DNA from: Oreohelix idahoensis
Taxonomy: Eukaryota > Mollusca > Gastropoda > Stylommatophora > Oreohelicidae
Length of the DNA stretch: 64,000 bases
Reading direction: 5' to 3'
NCBI GenBank assembly: GCA_024509875.1
Contig: JAMPIV010021219.1
Span: forward strand, 310,001 to 374,000
The notes beneath the pieces were generated by a model. That model saw only the letters and a list, made by a program, of their open reading frames with translations. It searched no databases and was not told the DNA's origin. Within the stretch, counting starts at the first letter, position 1, and each line of letters starts with the position of its first letter. This document shows positions 34,017 through 44,444 of the stretch, in pieces. The translations under genes and the position numbers were made by a program.

Positions 34017-34469
34017 TTGGATTACCAGCCAGAGCATCGCGGCTTCCAGAATATCAAACCCGCCCAGCATGCCTATAGCAGAATTCCATATCACCCGCCT
34101 TTTTTGTGCCTAAACGGGGCACTCAGCAAACCACAGCCAAACCAGTTTAAACAGGATTTACAGCCAAGCGGAGCCTTGCGCCGGATAAGCGCGCCTGGGT
34201 CTCTTTGTCCTCAAGTGACTTCTTCTGGTGTATTTTCTGGATACTTAAAACCTCGCACGTATGAGCAGCCATCTATGGACAGAGTTCCAGCCCCCCTCTC
34301 GCGAGTAGCGGTCACCAACGATAGCGCCTATACAGTGATTTTATTCAGGTTAATTCCATCACCGATGGCGGATATATACGAAAAAAACCACTTACTGGAG
34401 CTATTCCCCTTGGTCCCCGAAAGCGGACAGGCTGTCGCTAAGTTCATTCAGTTGGTCTGCAGGAGATAA
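34017..34469 (+). CDS. Unknown proline-rich ORF overlapping a tandem repeat
   Basis: 150 codons, opening with a TTG-initiated LDYQPEHRGF and preceded by two stops, so a true start is not evident and it could be an exon or remnant. The first ~90 residues are Pro/Gln/Ser-rich. From ~95 it reads VTNDSAYTVILFRL and later LFPLVPESGQAVAKF, which is the first unit of the ~190-bp tandem repeat. The second repeat unit encodes a similar but different peptide in the same relative frame (VTNDSTNKDSFVG, LFHLVPENGRTATQF). I do not recognise the family. Confidence 0.3.
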   Translation: MDYQPEHRGFQNIKPAQHAYSRIPYHPPFLCLNGALSKPQPNQFKQDLQPSGALRRISAPGSLCPQVTSSGVFSGYLKPRTYEQPSMDRVPAPLSRVAVTNDSAYTVILFRLIPSPMADIYEKNHLLELFPLVPESGQAVAKFIQLVCRR

Positions 34470-34860
34470 ACAGCGTCCCCCAGCCCACCTCGCGCCAGTA
34501 GGGGGGAGTCACCAATGATAGTACCAACAAGGACAGTTTTGTAGGCATAGTCCCTCACGAAGGATCTACAAGTAACACACTGTCTGGACTATTTCATCTG
34601 GTCCCCGAAAACGGACGGACTGCCACGCAGTTTATTCATTTTGGTAAACAGAAGGTAAATAGAGTCTTCCAGCCCACCTCGCGCCAGTAGGGAGGAATCA
34701 CCAATGATAGCGCCTATACAGTGATTTTATTCAGGTTAATTCCATCACCGATGGAGGATATATACGAAAAAACCACTTACTGGAGCTATTTCATATGGTC
34801 CCGAAAACGGACGGGCTGACACTCAGTTATTTCATCTCTCTGTGTTCTACAGGTTTTATA
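34287..34860 (+). repeat. Three-unit tandem repeat, period ~190 bp
   Basis: Units start at 34287, 34480 and 34669 (periods 193 and 189). They share CCAGCCCACCTCGCGCCAGTA, then a GTCACCAAYGATAG block and a GGTCCCCGAAARCGGAC block. Units 1 and 3 are close; unit 2 keeps the flanking blocks but has a different middle of ~70 bp. GC-rich compared with the neighbourhood. Confidence 0.8.
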
Positions 34861-34986
34861 AATGGTGATCTGTGTGTGTGGTTGTTGGTGTATATGATTA
34901 TTGATGACTATTGATGATTAGTTGATTATTGATGTAATTTTATGTTGTTGTGATGATATGCATTAATTCCATGCTTTTTCTTCTTT

Positions 34987-34992
34987 AATAAA
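34987..34992 (+). terminator. Possible polyadenylation signal
   Basis: AATAAA in TTTAATAAAGTTTACACC, ~130 bp after the tandem repeat, followed ~30 bp later by TGTTCACGACC. That is reminiscent of the TTTCACGACA found at B LTR ends. It could mark the 3' part of a plus-strand LTR whose start was not found. Confidence 0.3.
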
Positions 34993-35049
34993 GTTTACAC
35001 CTTTATTAATACGCTGTTCACGACCTTTCCATCCATATTTGTATTTTTT

Positions 35050-36270
35050 AGCTCTTTACTAGAATCTCTATGTATGATAAGAGAAAAGAGTGAGAGCCGG
35101 AGATGTTTAGACAGTAAAAGTGAGTTGAGGCCTGGAGAGAGAGATCCTTTGAATAAATCTTCTTCCAGGTTGTCTCAAGTCCATCTCCTATTTACACCTT
35201 ATCTAAAGTGTAATCTATAACTCTGTCAGTCCACTATCCCTTGTCAAATACTCTACACTCAAACTCAACCACGACAGAGACATCTGAGTTAAGTTGCCAA
35301 GACTATTCTACTAAACAAGAAGTCTAAGATTTCTCAATTATTGAGGTGAGTGTAACATATTTTTATGCTGTGAATTTGACATGTTCATACTTGGTAGTGG
35401 GACTAAAGATTCATACTAGGCTAGCAACCTCAGCATGTGAAAAGGATACATTCATGAATGTGACGTAAATGGAAATATAGCCTACAGTATCTGGCAGCCA
35501 TGAAATCCCGTTAGCGTTCTAAGATTTGCTAGTAAGGCAGAAACCAAAAGTCAGGAACCAAGTGAGCGCCTGTAGTGGTATTCTGTTGTTTTGCATTCGT
35601 AGGACATGACCGATTAAGAAGTCTTTTCTTATATAGTCGGAGACATTCTTTTTCTGAGTTTTCTAAGACTGTATTACTCATTTTGTTAGTTTTTTTTTTC
35701 GCAACTTCTCACAGCCGTATTTACTGGTATGTATATTCAATGATCGTTAATTTCCAAATTAGATAACGTAAACAAACGGAAAGTGAACTTAAGAATGCTA
35801 CTTGCAATTCCCCATTGTTCCTTCCATTTTATGTTGTTGTTAATCCACCATCTCTCGACTGAGTCATTTTACTGCCTAAATAATTGAAACTTTCAACTTT
35901 CGTCAAGATGATACAAACGTTAGAAAAGTTCAAGTTAGAGGCATTTATTTACCAATTTTTCCGAGAGATGAAGCGAAGCGAAGAATGCTTGTTTACATGA
36001 GTTTCTCACGCGAGCTGATCTGTCAATCATCGGATATCAGACAGAAACACGTGGAAACACCGGACCTTTTGAAAGTAGTCCCACGGGCAAAAAAATTTTC
36101 CCGTCTACCCTTTGATGTTCGTACATACAGGGGGAGTTAAATCTGTGATCTCCAGAAGCGGGAAAATCTACGGGAACCCGTTACACGGTTTCAAGTCTCT
36201 GATGTCGATTAGCAACCGTAAAGCCTTTTATCTGGGGGACGGTGTTTCCTGATTTTCTGCTATCCGCAAT
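35050..36270. other. No recognised feature
   Basis: Mixed sequence with no ORF above ~65 codons that looks coding. 35050-35290 has a purine-rich stretch (GAGAAAAGAGTGAGAG, GGAGAGAGAGATCC) weakly like part of repeat Y near 47020. Confidence 0.3.
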
Positions 36271-36289
36271 AGTTTGAAAATTAGCATCC

Positions 36290-38310
36290 TCTGGAGACCA
36301 GATAACCACGATGTATATAAACTGTGTCTTCCCAAACCAGTTATCAGTTGTCGCTCAGAATTTTTCGGATAGTCTAAACACGTAGTCTAGAACCATTGTG
36401 GAAAATGTGTTAATAGCTTCGTGGGGATTTCATTCTGATTTTCTAGTAATAGAAATTTGTGCTTAAGAGTGATTTAATGTGCTAAGTTTACCATAATAAT
36501 TCACTGTGATTTCCTAGCGTTAAAATTAGTGAAATAAAATAACGCGTATCTATTTTATACCAGTTGTTCAGTTAATGTAAATTTCCATCACCCGCTTTCT
36601 CACATAAGAAGAGACGGTTTAGCTGACTAATTAATATGCTAGGCGCGACTGATAGGGACCATAGAACTCACATTATATTTCAATTTGTGTAATTTAGTAA
36701 GTGACTGTTATAAAATACCATACGACTAAACAAACAGACGCCGACAATCTAATAGCTATTAATGACAGGCGATATTTGTTTAATGCGCGTACTTAAATTA
36801 AATAATAATTGAAACTGTGCGCTGATCGTTGAACGGGGCAGGAGGGGAAAAGGCTGCATACCTCAATCAAACCCGCACCCGCTAAGCGTCGCACGACAGG
36901 ATAGGCTAAAGACACCGTGTGCCTTTTAAATTTAATCAGGACTGAATGAGTGGATAAGAGATCGTCTTGTCCCCGTCCGTGTATATATAGAATAGTGGCA
37001 TTTCTTAAATAAATGTCTGGTTTATTTCTAGCAAACCTGATCAAGGGCGACGAGCAGTCTATTTTAGTCCTTTTCTTCATTTTACTGATTGGTGAATGAT
37101 TTCTTCTTCTTGGCTTACACGTCCCCAAGTTCATTTGTGAACAGGATTAGCCAAAGAGACAAATAAACATTAAATTAGTAAATTAAACTGGTATAAAAAA
37201 ACCAGAAATATTTGTTTCAATTTATCAGCCCACTGTTGCGTAACACAAATAACATTTCTATCTAACTTTTGACAGTCGTATCAGCGGATTTATCCAGCAA
37301 GTTATGCTGTTTCAAAATCGGCACTTACCACAGAGCCAGCCGATAGGATTTACCATCATCATCAATTAACAAATCGTTACAGTTTTTAGCAACTAGAGTT
37401 TTCCAAATACTGGAAGTATTTTTCACTGTTTGCTGTGAACACCAGATCTCGATTCTACATTAACTATTCTAGGTGACATTTGTTAATCCAGGAATACACC
37501 ACTAAATTTGGCGTCCCCCTCATAAAAATCGTATTTGTTATAGAGGGTGGTCTGGGGCCGACTTGGATAATACCTCTGACACTTTATATATTCAGGAACC
37601 ATTGTAATTCCAAAGGGATATCACCAGAATAGGGTAAGCGCAATTGATGTGGCCACTGTATGACAGAGAGAGTATTACAGAGAGAGAATATTTTTCTTTT
37701 GTTACAAATATTGCACCAACTTGATTTGACTTAAAACTGTTTACTTAACTGGATAGCATTTAGTAGGAACTTTGTTCTTTTCTTTACTGTCTATTCTGTA
37801 ACATAGTGCTAACCTTTGACGTTATTAACTTGTTGGGTCCTTTTTCTAATTAAAGGATGTTGGGGGGAGAGAACATGTAATCTGTTATTTTCTATGTATG
37901 TAATCCTGACTTTATTTGATCTTTCTTTACATATTCGATGTTGTAAAGTTTAAATGATAATAAACAACAAAAGAACTTACCTTTGTGTGTTGGTCAGACT
38001 CATACCCAATTAACCATAGTTTTTTTACGTTTGTGTGTCTTGTTGTCACATAGCTGTGTGTGTGCATGTAGTTTAAACTTATATTTACAAATATAGGAAG
38101 GTGCAAGATTGTCTGGTACTAAAAGATAGTCGTATAGATAGGCTGGACTAGAGAAACTACTCATTCCAGAGACAGATCTTCTCCTTAAACTATTCACTCG
38201 TGAAATCTTTTCTCACACCTTTATTTCTCACGTACTCATATCACCATCCACTCTACTCAGGTGGGACCATAAAGATCTTTCAAACCTATCTAAATTTACG
38301 ACAATGAACC
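36290..38310 (+). repeat. Dispersed LTR-like repeat, copy X
   Basis: A diverged partner of copy Y (about 45330-47260). Landmarks shared in order: TATATAA/TATATAT box, then a TATCAGT initiator; AAGAGACG followed by AATTAATATGCTAGGCG and GACTGATA (36610-36655 against 45608-45655); GTGGCCAC then GACAGA (37651-37670 against 46464-46484); and GATAGGCTGGACTAGAG, CCAGAGACAG, then GGTGGGACCATAAAGATC (38135-38280 against 47055-47210). No long ORF. The promoter-first, long-U5 layout is what an LTR would show. Boundaries are not resolved. Confidence 0.5.
36314..36352 (+). promoter_or_regulatory. TATA and initiator in repeat X
   Basis: TATATAA at 36314-36320 and TTATCAGTTG at 36341-36350, giving 32 bases from the first T of the TATA box to the initiator A. 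Copy Y has the same arrangement at the same spacing (45358, 45390). Confidence 0.5.
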
Positions 38311-38443
38311 ACTACAGCAAGCGCTGGTATTTCCTTTTCTTTGTCATAGAGCTAATTAATTTTTTTTTAAATAAAATTTTGCCTCGTTTTCGTGAGGCGC
38401 GTCCAGTTCAACCTAGTCGGTTATATTATGGCGCATGTCCAAA

Positions 38444-38478
38444 TATAAAAGAGATTTAGGTCTGAGCTATCAGTTGTT
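38444..38478 (+). promoter_or_regulatory. Candidate TATA/initiator promoter
   Basis: TATAAAAG at 38444 and TATCAGTTGTTAG from 38468, the initiator A ~27 bases downstream. The initiator matches the X motif. It may belong to another LTR fragment; no ORF follows it in 38480-38540. Confidence 0.3.
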
Positions 38479-38541
38479 AGAGCTAAATTGTCAATTACTC
38501 TATGCTTAAGATAATACAAGGACACTTAGACAATTCTTCCA

Positions 38542-38950
38542 ATGTTTTGGCGGAAGACCATCCTTCACCAGCCAGGAACTACTTACACACTTACACGGTG
38601 CAGTCAAAAAGATATGCACACTATTACTGCGGGCAGGCGCTGGAACTGGGTTGGCCATCTCCTCAGAAGAGACTCTGATACCATCACAAGAACTGCCATG
38701 CTACGGATCCTAGAAGGAAGGCGAAAGAGAGGCAGCCCAATGACAACTTGACAGAGAACTGTGGAGGCCAAGATGCAAAATGTGAACCAGAGTTGGGGCA
38801 CTCCACGAAGAGTGGCCATCGATCGAACAAAGTGGAGACTGTTTGTTACTGACCTATAAGGCGCCACCAGGCGTGACGGCCACTGACTGCTTTTTCATGC
38901 AGGGGCTAAGGATCAAAGAAGGAGAAAGACACGCAGCCCATAGTGACAAT
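38542..38950 (+). pseudogene. Non-LTR element E, C-terminus and 3' end
   Basis: Encodes RRWNWVGHLLRRDSD, RTAMLRILEGRRKRGSP and, after a stop, TVEAKMQNVNQSWGTPRRVA with DRTKWRLFV, the well-known C-terminal end of RTE/L2-like LINE proteins (RRWxWIGHxLR ... GKRKRGRPxxTW ... DRxxWRxFV). A non-coding tail (GGCGTGACGGCCACTGACTG) and an AAGAAGGAGAAAG end follow. The tail sequence recurs at 41260-41400. Stops and a frame change show it is dead. Confidence 0.65.
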
Positions 38951-39790
38951 TTTTTTATATTTTATTTCTCTACAGAACCACACCTTTGTTTATTCTGGTA
39001 CTCCCCGCTAGACATGTCGACGCACTTACTTATTGCACGAGATCACACTTAGGGAACCTCATGCCATAAAGCAGACGATTTCTCACCTTTCAGCTTAAAA
39101 AACTCAACATTATACCGCTGGAAGAGGCTTAACCAATCGGAAAACTAACCCATGTATCGCGGCTAGCTGCAGGAAAGGTAGGTAATCGATCGCAAGTTGG
39201 AATGATGTAAGACACATATTTCTTAAGCTCCAAAATCACAATGAGCTGGAGTTGTCTCAACTGATCTCCGATTGGAATAGTGCATGTAACAACCACCGAG
39301 GAGTCAAAAAATGTAGCGACAGCAAAAGCCAAGCTACTTATTCTGACCTATTTCTCTTAAAGTTCCTGAGTGTGGTGGCAGGGATGATAACGCTTCTCTA
39401 GCTATTTCAATGATGAGTTGCTAGTAGAGTTGCCTTCTCTTTTTTTTATCTCAGTAGCTTTATTCAGTAAGAATCATCTTGTCTCCTAAAGCTATTTCAG
39501 GAAGAATCATCAAAATCCATAATTCTCGCCGTTTGTAGGTCGGTCACATCTAAGGGATGCAACTGTGGTTGAAAGTTATACATTAATTGTATTGTTTCCC
39601 TTATATGTACTCTCCCGAAAATAGTAACACTCAACAAAGAAAAGTCGGTGAAGAACCCAGTTTCATTCCGGAAACGGATTTAACTCATCATTTTGTTAAA
39701 AATAACCCTAAAATGAAAGTTTTTGATTGTTTCTTCAAGACACAATTTTAATTTAAAGTATTGCAGACTTATTATGATAAGATTATGACT
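38951..39790. other. No recognised feature
   Basis: 840 bp of AT-rich sequence with only short ORFs of no recognisable type. Confidence 0.4.
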
Positions 39791-39802
39791 TAAAATGATA
39801 AG

Positions 39803-39990
39803 ATGGCTGCAAAACGAGCTGCATGTGCTAAGAGGAAGAGACAATCGCATCAGTCACAACGAGCAAGAGAGACTCTAGAAGACGCAGAAATACGATGACA
39901 ACATGAAGCGGCACAAAGACAACGAGCAAATCAGTCTGCAGAAGAGCATGGATCTTAACGCGCTGTAGAAGCTTTTCGCATTCGTCATTA
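39803..39990 (+). pseudogene. Possible Helitron helicase N-terminal fragment
   Basis: From the ATG at 39803: a basic frame (MAAKRAACAKRKRQ, RARETLEDAEIR), stop at 39896, then QHEAAQRQRANQSAEEHGS, a stop, and AVEAFRIRH. Repeated Arg-rich R-x-x-x-A/E-T-x-E-x-A-E-x-R segments are typical of the start of Helitron Rep-helicase proteins and some PIF1-like copies. It is short and has two stops, so this is a tentative match; no Helitron ends were found. Confidence 0.3.
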
Positions 39991-40140
39991 TTGATGAGTT
40001 ATTGCTAGTGTTGTATAATAGTATAGACTTTTGCCTCATTTCTTTATTCTTCTTAGGTATTAACTATATCCATTATCAGTGCATACTACTGACCACAACA
40101 GTTAATTCAAAATTCTAATTCTCTCTCTCTCCCTCCTCTC

Positions 40141-41620
40141 TCTCTCACTATTATTGACACCGGTGTTCCTCAGGGTTCTATTCGCGGCCCTCTACTTTTT
40201 TCCATTTACATAAATGACCTTCCACTACACATCAAGCACTCATCCTGCGACCTATTTGCCGATGACTGTACCATTTATACTAGTGATAAAAGTTGCAACA
40301 CGCTAGAAATATTATTACAAAGCGACACAGACAATCTTATTAAGTTCAGCAATGAAAACTGCATGCAAATAAATATCATTAAAACAAAATGTACGATAAT
40401 ATCAACTAGACAAAAATTACAAAACTTACTGAAAACAACACTTCAGCTCTACATTTGAACCTCTTTAATTGAAAATGTCAATGAAAATAAAACACTAGGA
40501 CTCATAATTGACCAACATTTAAGTTGGAATTCGCATGTACAAGCACTAACCAAACAAACGGCACAAAAAGTTTACCAGTTAGTATGAGTTAGCTAAAATC
40601 AAACATTTCCTAGATGAGGAGTCGAAAAATGTTCTATACATCCCAAATACAAACACATCTAGACTATTGTTCCACAATTTGGGACGGCTGCTCCATATCC
40701 AACACTAAAAGACTCTATTCATTACAAAAACGTGCAGTGCGCCTAGTTTCAGACAAAAACCTCACACAGTGTGTAGACCCATATACATATCTTAACATAT
40801 TACCACGAAGAAAGCGCTTTCTCTTCAACAAAGCCAAATTTATTCACAAAATCTTATCACAGAATGCTCCAAAGTATTTGTGGCCTATTTTTAAAATACA
40901 GCGGAAGACGCAGTCAACGCTTAAATAAATTACACATGCCCAAGCCTAGGCTCGACTTAAGAAAAGTTTAACTTTTTCTGCTGCTCATCTGTGGAATAAT
41001 TTTCCACACGACCTAAAAAAACACGCTTAGTCCATATTCATTCAATCACAGACTTTTCAAATACATCATGAGTGCAGATTATATGCTACCCTAATTTAGT
41101 TATGTTCTTGAATAATTACATAACATCATATGTAGGTTTTAAAGATAATTTTGTCCTGTTTAGTATTAATTATGATAAGGTACTGTAAATCTGTCCCAAC
41201 GGGCTGATCACCCGTTTGCCAGTCACTTTGATTACGGAAACAACGACAAACGGATTGATTTGTTGTTGCCCTAAAGACGCCATTAGGCGTGATGGGAACA
41301 ACGGCAAAGAAAATCTATTCGCTGTTGCCCTTAAGACGCCACTAGGCATAATGGCCACTGACTGCTTTGCCGGTCGTTGGCTAAGGACAGAAGAAGAAGA
41401 CTGTAAATCTGTGTAACTATTATTGTACTGTTACAATGTTGGGATTTTATTTTATTTTATTTTATGTTATTTTCTTATTTTAAGTAATATTTAAGATACA
41501 TGTGAGAATTAATGAATTCAGTATGGAAGACGAGAGAAAGGAAGGGCAGAATGTTTGACGGGCCTGCGTGCCCAATTCTAAACCCTTTGAAAATAAAGTT
41601 CGTTCGTTCGTTCTTAAGAA
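40141..41620 (+). mobile_element. Jockey/CR1-type LINE J, 5'-truncated, with a nested insert
   Basis: The last part of a non-LTR retrotransposon. RT palm in one frame from 40162: GVPQGSIRGPLLFSIYIND, then the catalytic FADD at 40255-40266, and later LGLIIDQHLSWNSHV. A stop at 40456 and frame changes follow. The C-terminal part is at 40614-40928 (IQTHLDYCSTIWDG, LYSLQKRAVRLVSDK, RKRFLFNKAKFIHKIL). The 3' end is a GTTCGTTCGTTC tail at 41601-41613, after AATAAAGTTC. An unrelated LINE end is inserted at 41195-41399. The 5' side starts at a CT-rich run near 40120. The protein order and tail fit CR1/Jockey-like elements. Confidence 0.75.
41195..41399 (+). mobile_element. Short LINE E 3' end inserted into LINE J
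   Basis: A 205-bp insert flanked by the 13-bp direct repeat ACTGTAAATCTGT (41182-41194 and 41400-41412). Its body ends GGCATAATGGCCACTGACTGC ... GCTAAGGACAGAAGAAGAAG, matching the tail of element E at 38850-38935, and has a doubled GACGCCAYTAGGC block. Non-coding; a 5'-truncated retroposed copy. Confidence 0.7.
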
Positions 41621-41626
41621 TGCCAC

Positions 41627-42090
41627 AATCTTCTTAGTTTCAGAATACCCTTTGTAAAGTCACAATCTTAATAGTGCTGCCACAATATTAATAGTGCTGC
41701 CACAATCTTAGTAGTGCTGTGACAATCTTTAGCTTTGTCGCAGTCTTTTCACTACTGTTACAATCTTATTATAACTGGTACATTTTCTTAGTGTTGTCAA
41801 AATATTTTGTTGAGCTGTCACTATCTTTTTTCAGCGCTGTCACAATAATCTCAATAATGTCACAATCTTACCAGTTCTGCAACAATCTGTTTAAGTTTAT
41901 CCAATCTTCTTAGCGCAGTAACAATCTTCTTAGAACTTTCACAATCTTCATAGCTCTGTTAAAATCTTCACAGTAATGTCACAATTTTCATAGCTCTGTC
42001 AAAATCATCACAGTAATGTCACAATTTTCATAGCACTGCCACAATCTTCTTAGTACCGTCACACTTTTCGCAGTGCAATCAGCATCTTCA
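41627..42090 (+). repeat. Degenerate minisatellite, ~20-bp period
   Basis: Some twenty imperfect units built on GTCACAATCTTCTTAGTGCTG. Units vary in every position except CACAATCTT. No coding function is seen. It starts right after LINE J's tail. 42091-42254 is featureless. Confidence 0.75.
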
Positions 42091-42260
42091 ACTTACTAAA
42101 ATAGTGTCTGTATTGTTACACCCTTGACGCTATTTTTCCTAATTTCTGTGACGTGTTTTATTTAGTGCTCATAACTATTTATTTATTTGTTCTAGGATAT
42201 GTCCCATGTATTTGTACGTTTCAAAAGCTGGACTAAAATGGTATAACAAGATTATCAATG

Positions 42261-42500
42261 TGGGGAGCCGCGCTAGCGTAGTGGTTACCACACTGCGCTG
42301 GCGACTGGGTGACCCAGGATCAAACTCGGGCGAGAACATTTGAAGATTTTTGTCGACCGGGATTTGGACTGGATTAATTCGAGCCCGGGCGAGGACATTT
42401 GAAGTAGTGTCGTCGACCAGGGACTGGCGGCTCCTGAGCCGACCCAGCTCTAATGGGTACCTCCAAAATCGGCGAGTATCTGCCTGAATGGCGAGGGACA
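42261..42500 (+). mobile_element. tRNA-derived SINE (S1)
   Basis: A tRNA-like head: A box TAGCGTAGTGGTTA (42274-42287) and a B box GGATCAAACTC (42317-42327) with a mutated core. A partial duplication of the B-box part follows at 42370-42402 (TTCGAGCCCGGGCGAGGACA). The body includes GCCGACCCAGCTCTAATGGGTAC (42451-42473), whose ACCCA/TGGGT arms are self-complementary and recur at 55718-55738. The 3' boundary is uncertain. Confidence 0.55.
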
Positions 42501-42599
42501 CCTGTGCAAGAAAAACGGGATACTCACGTAAAATCAGTCTGAGGTTAGACATAATAACCTGAGATTTCGCCTCGAGTATTAGCGGGCGTACGAAAAGCA

Positions 42600-42762
42600 A
42601 TGTGAAACTGATAACACGAATCAAACAAGTGTCAGTAAAACAAGAGATGAGAAGAAGACGCTGGCAACGGATAGGACATACTCTGAGGAAACCTGCTGAT
42701 AGTATTACAATGTAGTTCTTGTCCTGGAATCCCCAGAGAAGTACAGGGAGACATAAGAACAC
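42600..42762 (+). pseudogene. LINE E-type C-terminal fragment, part 1 (split)
   Basis: Frame reading EMRRRRWQRIGHTLRKPADS then, after a stop, LSWNPQRSTGRHKNT: the LINE C-terminal motif seen also at 38640. It is interrupted at 42762 by the minus-strand LINE F copy and continues at 43199. Confidence 0.65.
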
Positions 42763-43198
42763 TTACTTACTTAGTCGTTCCCCTTCTACCGTGAGGTGTA
42801 GAGGTTTGGAAGAGAGAGCGCCAGACTATCCTATCGGCTGTCTTCCTCCTGGCCTGGTTCCATTCTAGTCCTCGGTCCTTCAAAGATTGTCTAATTTTGT
42901 CCTCCCAGCGGACTCTGGGTCGTCCTGGGGGTCTGGATCCCTGGCTCTTTGTTTCCCATGCTTGTCGTGGTAGCCGATCTTCTCCCATTCTGCAGACATG
43001 ACAAAACCATCTTAGTTAGGACTGTTCTACTTGGGTCTGCAGGGGGCGGGATTGTAGGCCTTGACGTATCGTCTGGTTACGGACCATGTCTCTTCTTGTT
43101 ACTTCAACCACCTTCCTCGGATACCTCATTTCTGAGGTTTGGATCTGGCTTTTGTGGGTTGTAGTCATTGCCCATGACTCGCATCCATATGTCAAGAC
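42763..43198 (-). mobile_element. LINE F copy 1, 5'-truncated, inserted into a LINE E fragment
   Basis: On the minus strand: HKSQIQTSEMRYPRKVVEV, then MGEDRLPRQAWETKSQGS, RPPGRPRVRWEDKIRQSL and ADRIVWRSLFQTSTPHGRRG. This is a LINE C-terminus (PxGRPRxRWEDxIRxxL). The 3' end carries TAAGTAAGTAAGT (minus strand) at 42763-42774. The insert is bounded by the 13-bp duplication GACATAAGAACAC (42750-42762 and 43199-43211). A stop and a frame change lie near 43016. The family's second copy is at 52539-53063. Confidence 0.75.
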
Positions 43199-43345
43199 GA
43201 CATAAGAACACATGGAGAAGAAAGCTGCAGGCATAAACGAAGAAGACACGTAAAGGACCATGAGCTGCTGACACGGGACAGGAAAACTTGGCATAAGTTT
43301 GTTGAAGGCTGTGCTCTATGGGGAGCTGAATAGTCATGAAGAAGT
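43199..43345 (+). pseudogene. LINE E-type fragment, part 2
   Basis: Resumes after the LINE F insert with HKNTWRRKLQA and, in a shifted frame, DRKTWHKFVEGCALWG. These are the expected next motifs of the same LINE C-terminus, which supports a simple insertion rather than two unrelated fragments. Confidence 0.6.
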
Positions 43346-43419
43346 CCTTTGACGGACAGCAAGCGTTATATTTGATGGTTTTATTGTTTAAAGATGGTTA
43401 CCAAATTGTCCTTTTTTCA

Positions 43420-43860
43420 GTGGGGGTCGGAGTGGTTATGAGGTATGGCGTCCGCTTCGAATTCTAAAGGTAGTGGGTTCGATTCCCAGTAGAGAGAATA
43501 TAATTTATGGAAAAATTTTTTTCAGAACCAGTGGTCCTAATGATGTCATACTGCCCCCTGGTCTCCTGGATCGAATGTCTAGCCTTCTCGGATAAGGGCG
43601 AAAAAATAGGAGGTCCCGTGTGCAAGTTGCGCGCGTTAAAAATACCACGGCAGTTGGAAATCGTAAGGAGTAGGCCATAAGGCCACCGCCTTGGCAAATT
43701 TAAAAATTAGAAACCTACCTATCACAAAAATATTTACAGAATGTGTGATTCCTATATACACACATTGGAATTCTCGCCGGTGCAACAGAGTTCGTGCACT
43801 GTGCTGAGATCCTACTTGTCTGATCTAAGGGACGAGATCGGAGCATTGATGGAGTTGTCC
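43420..43860 (+). mobile_element. tRNA-derived SINE (S2), full copy
   Basis: Head with an A-box-like GTCGGAGTGGTTATG (43427-43441) and a B box GGTTCGATTCC (43476-43486) that matches consensus exactly. The body (CTTCTCGGATAAGGG, ATAGGAGGTCCCGTGTGCA, ATGTGTGATTCC, ATTCTCGCCGGTGC, ACTGTGCTGAGATCC) is shared with the headless copy at 48385-48735, which confirms a dispersed family. About 440 bp, transcribed by RNA polymerase III if active. Confidence 0.7.
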
Positions 43861-43924
43861 GTGTTCTTAAAACCAAACCAATCCTTTTTTCAGTACATGG
43901 CCAATGACCTGTTAATTTTGTTTT

Positions 43925-44101
43925 TCTTTTAATTATCATTAACAGCCAACGTTTAATATTTACTTCTCTATGTTCTTTCGAATACGACTTTATTCTGTCC
44001 CTGTTATGAGTAGCATTCTCTGCTTCAGCCAAAATTTCTGCCGCATATGTCTGTGTTGACTTACTCGGAGAGTAAATAAATGTATCTGAGCCGGAATGCA
44101 T
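43925..44101 (-). pseudogene. Unrecognised coding-like fragment
   Basis: A minus-strand frame of ~58 codons (SGSDTFIYSPSKSTQTYAAEI, ATHNRDRIKSYSKEHREV) has balanced protein-like composition, unlike the AT-rich flanks. No family is recognised. It ends where the S2 SINE 3' region begins. 44102-44440 is featureless. Confidence 0.2.
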
Positions 44102-44444
44102 TTCAGCATTGTATATTAAACAGAATCAAAACAAAAATAACACTATACTAGCACTCTCTCTGTCTATTCCTACATATCTCTCACTGTCACTAATTGTCTA
44201 ATAAGAATTGGAATCTTGTACAGTTATCCGAACATGAACGCAATCCAAGAAATAACAGAACTAATGCCTCTGTCGCTGTGTTCTCATATTCATTTCCGAA
44301 TACTGCCTGAAGTTATCACCTATAGACACGTCAAGTAACAATAAATACGTGAGAAATTTTCGCACTACATCACAACATAGAGATTATTATTTATAGACTA
44401 AACACATCATCCTAAAACCGAAATAACTATTAACACCAATCCCC

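Noticed and set aside
35050..35290. Third copy of the X/Y repeat
   Set aside because: Only short purine-rich similarity to 47020; not enough to call homologous.
42175..42762. 195-codon minus-strand ORF
   Set aside because: It is antisense to the S1 SINE and to a LINE C-terminal motif read on the plus strand; no domain is visible.
43420..43495. Functional tRNA gene on the plus strand
   Set aside because: Followed directly by a SINE body that recurs at 48385; arms do not form a full cloverleaf.
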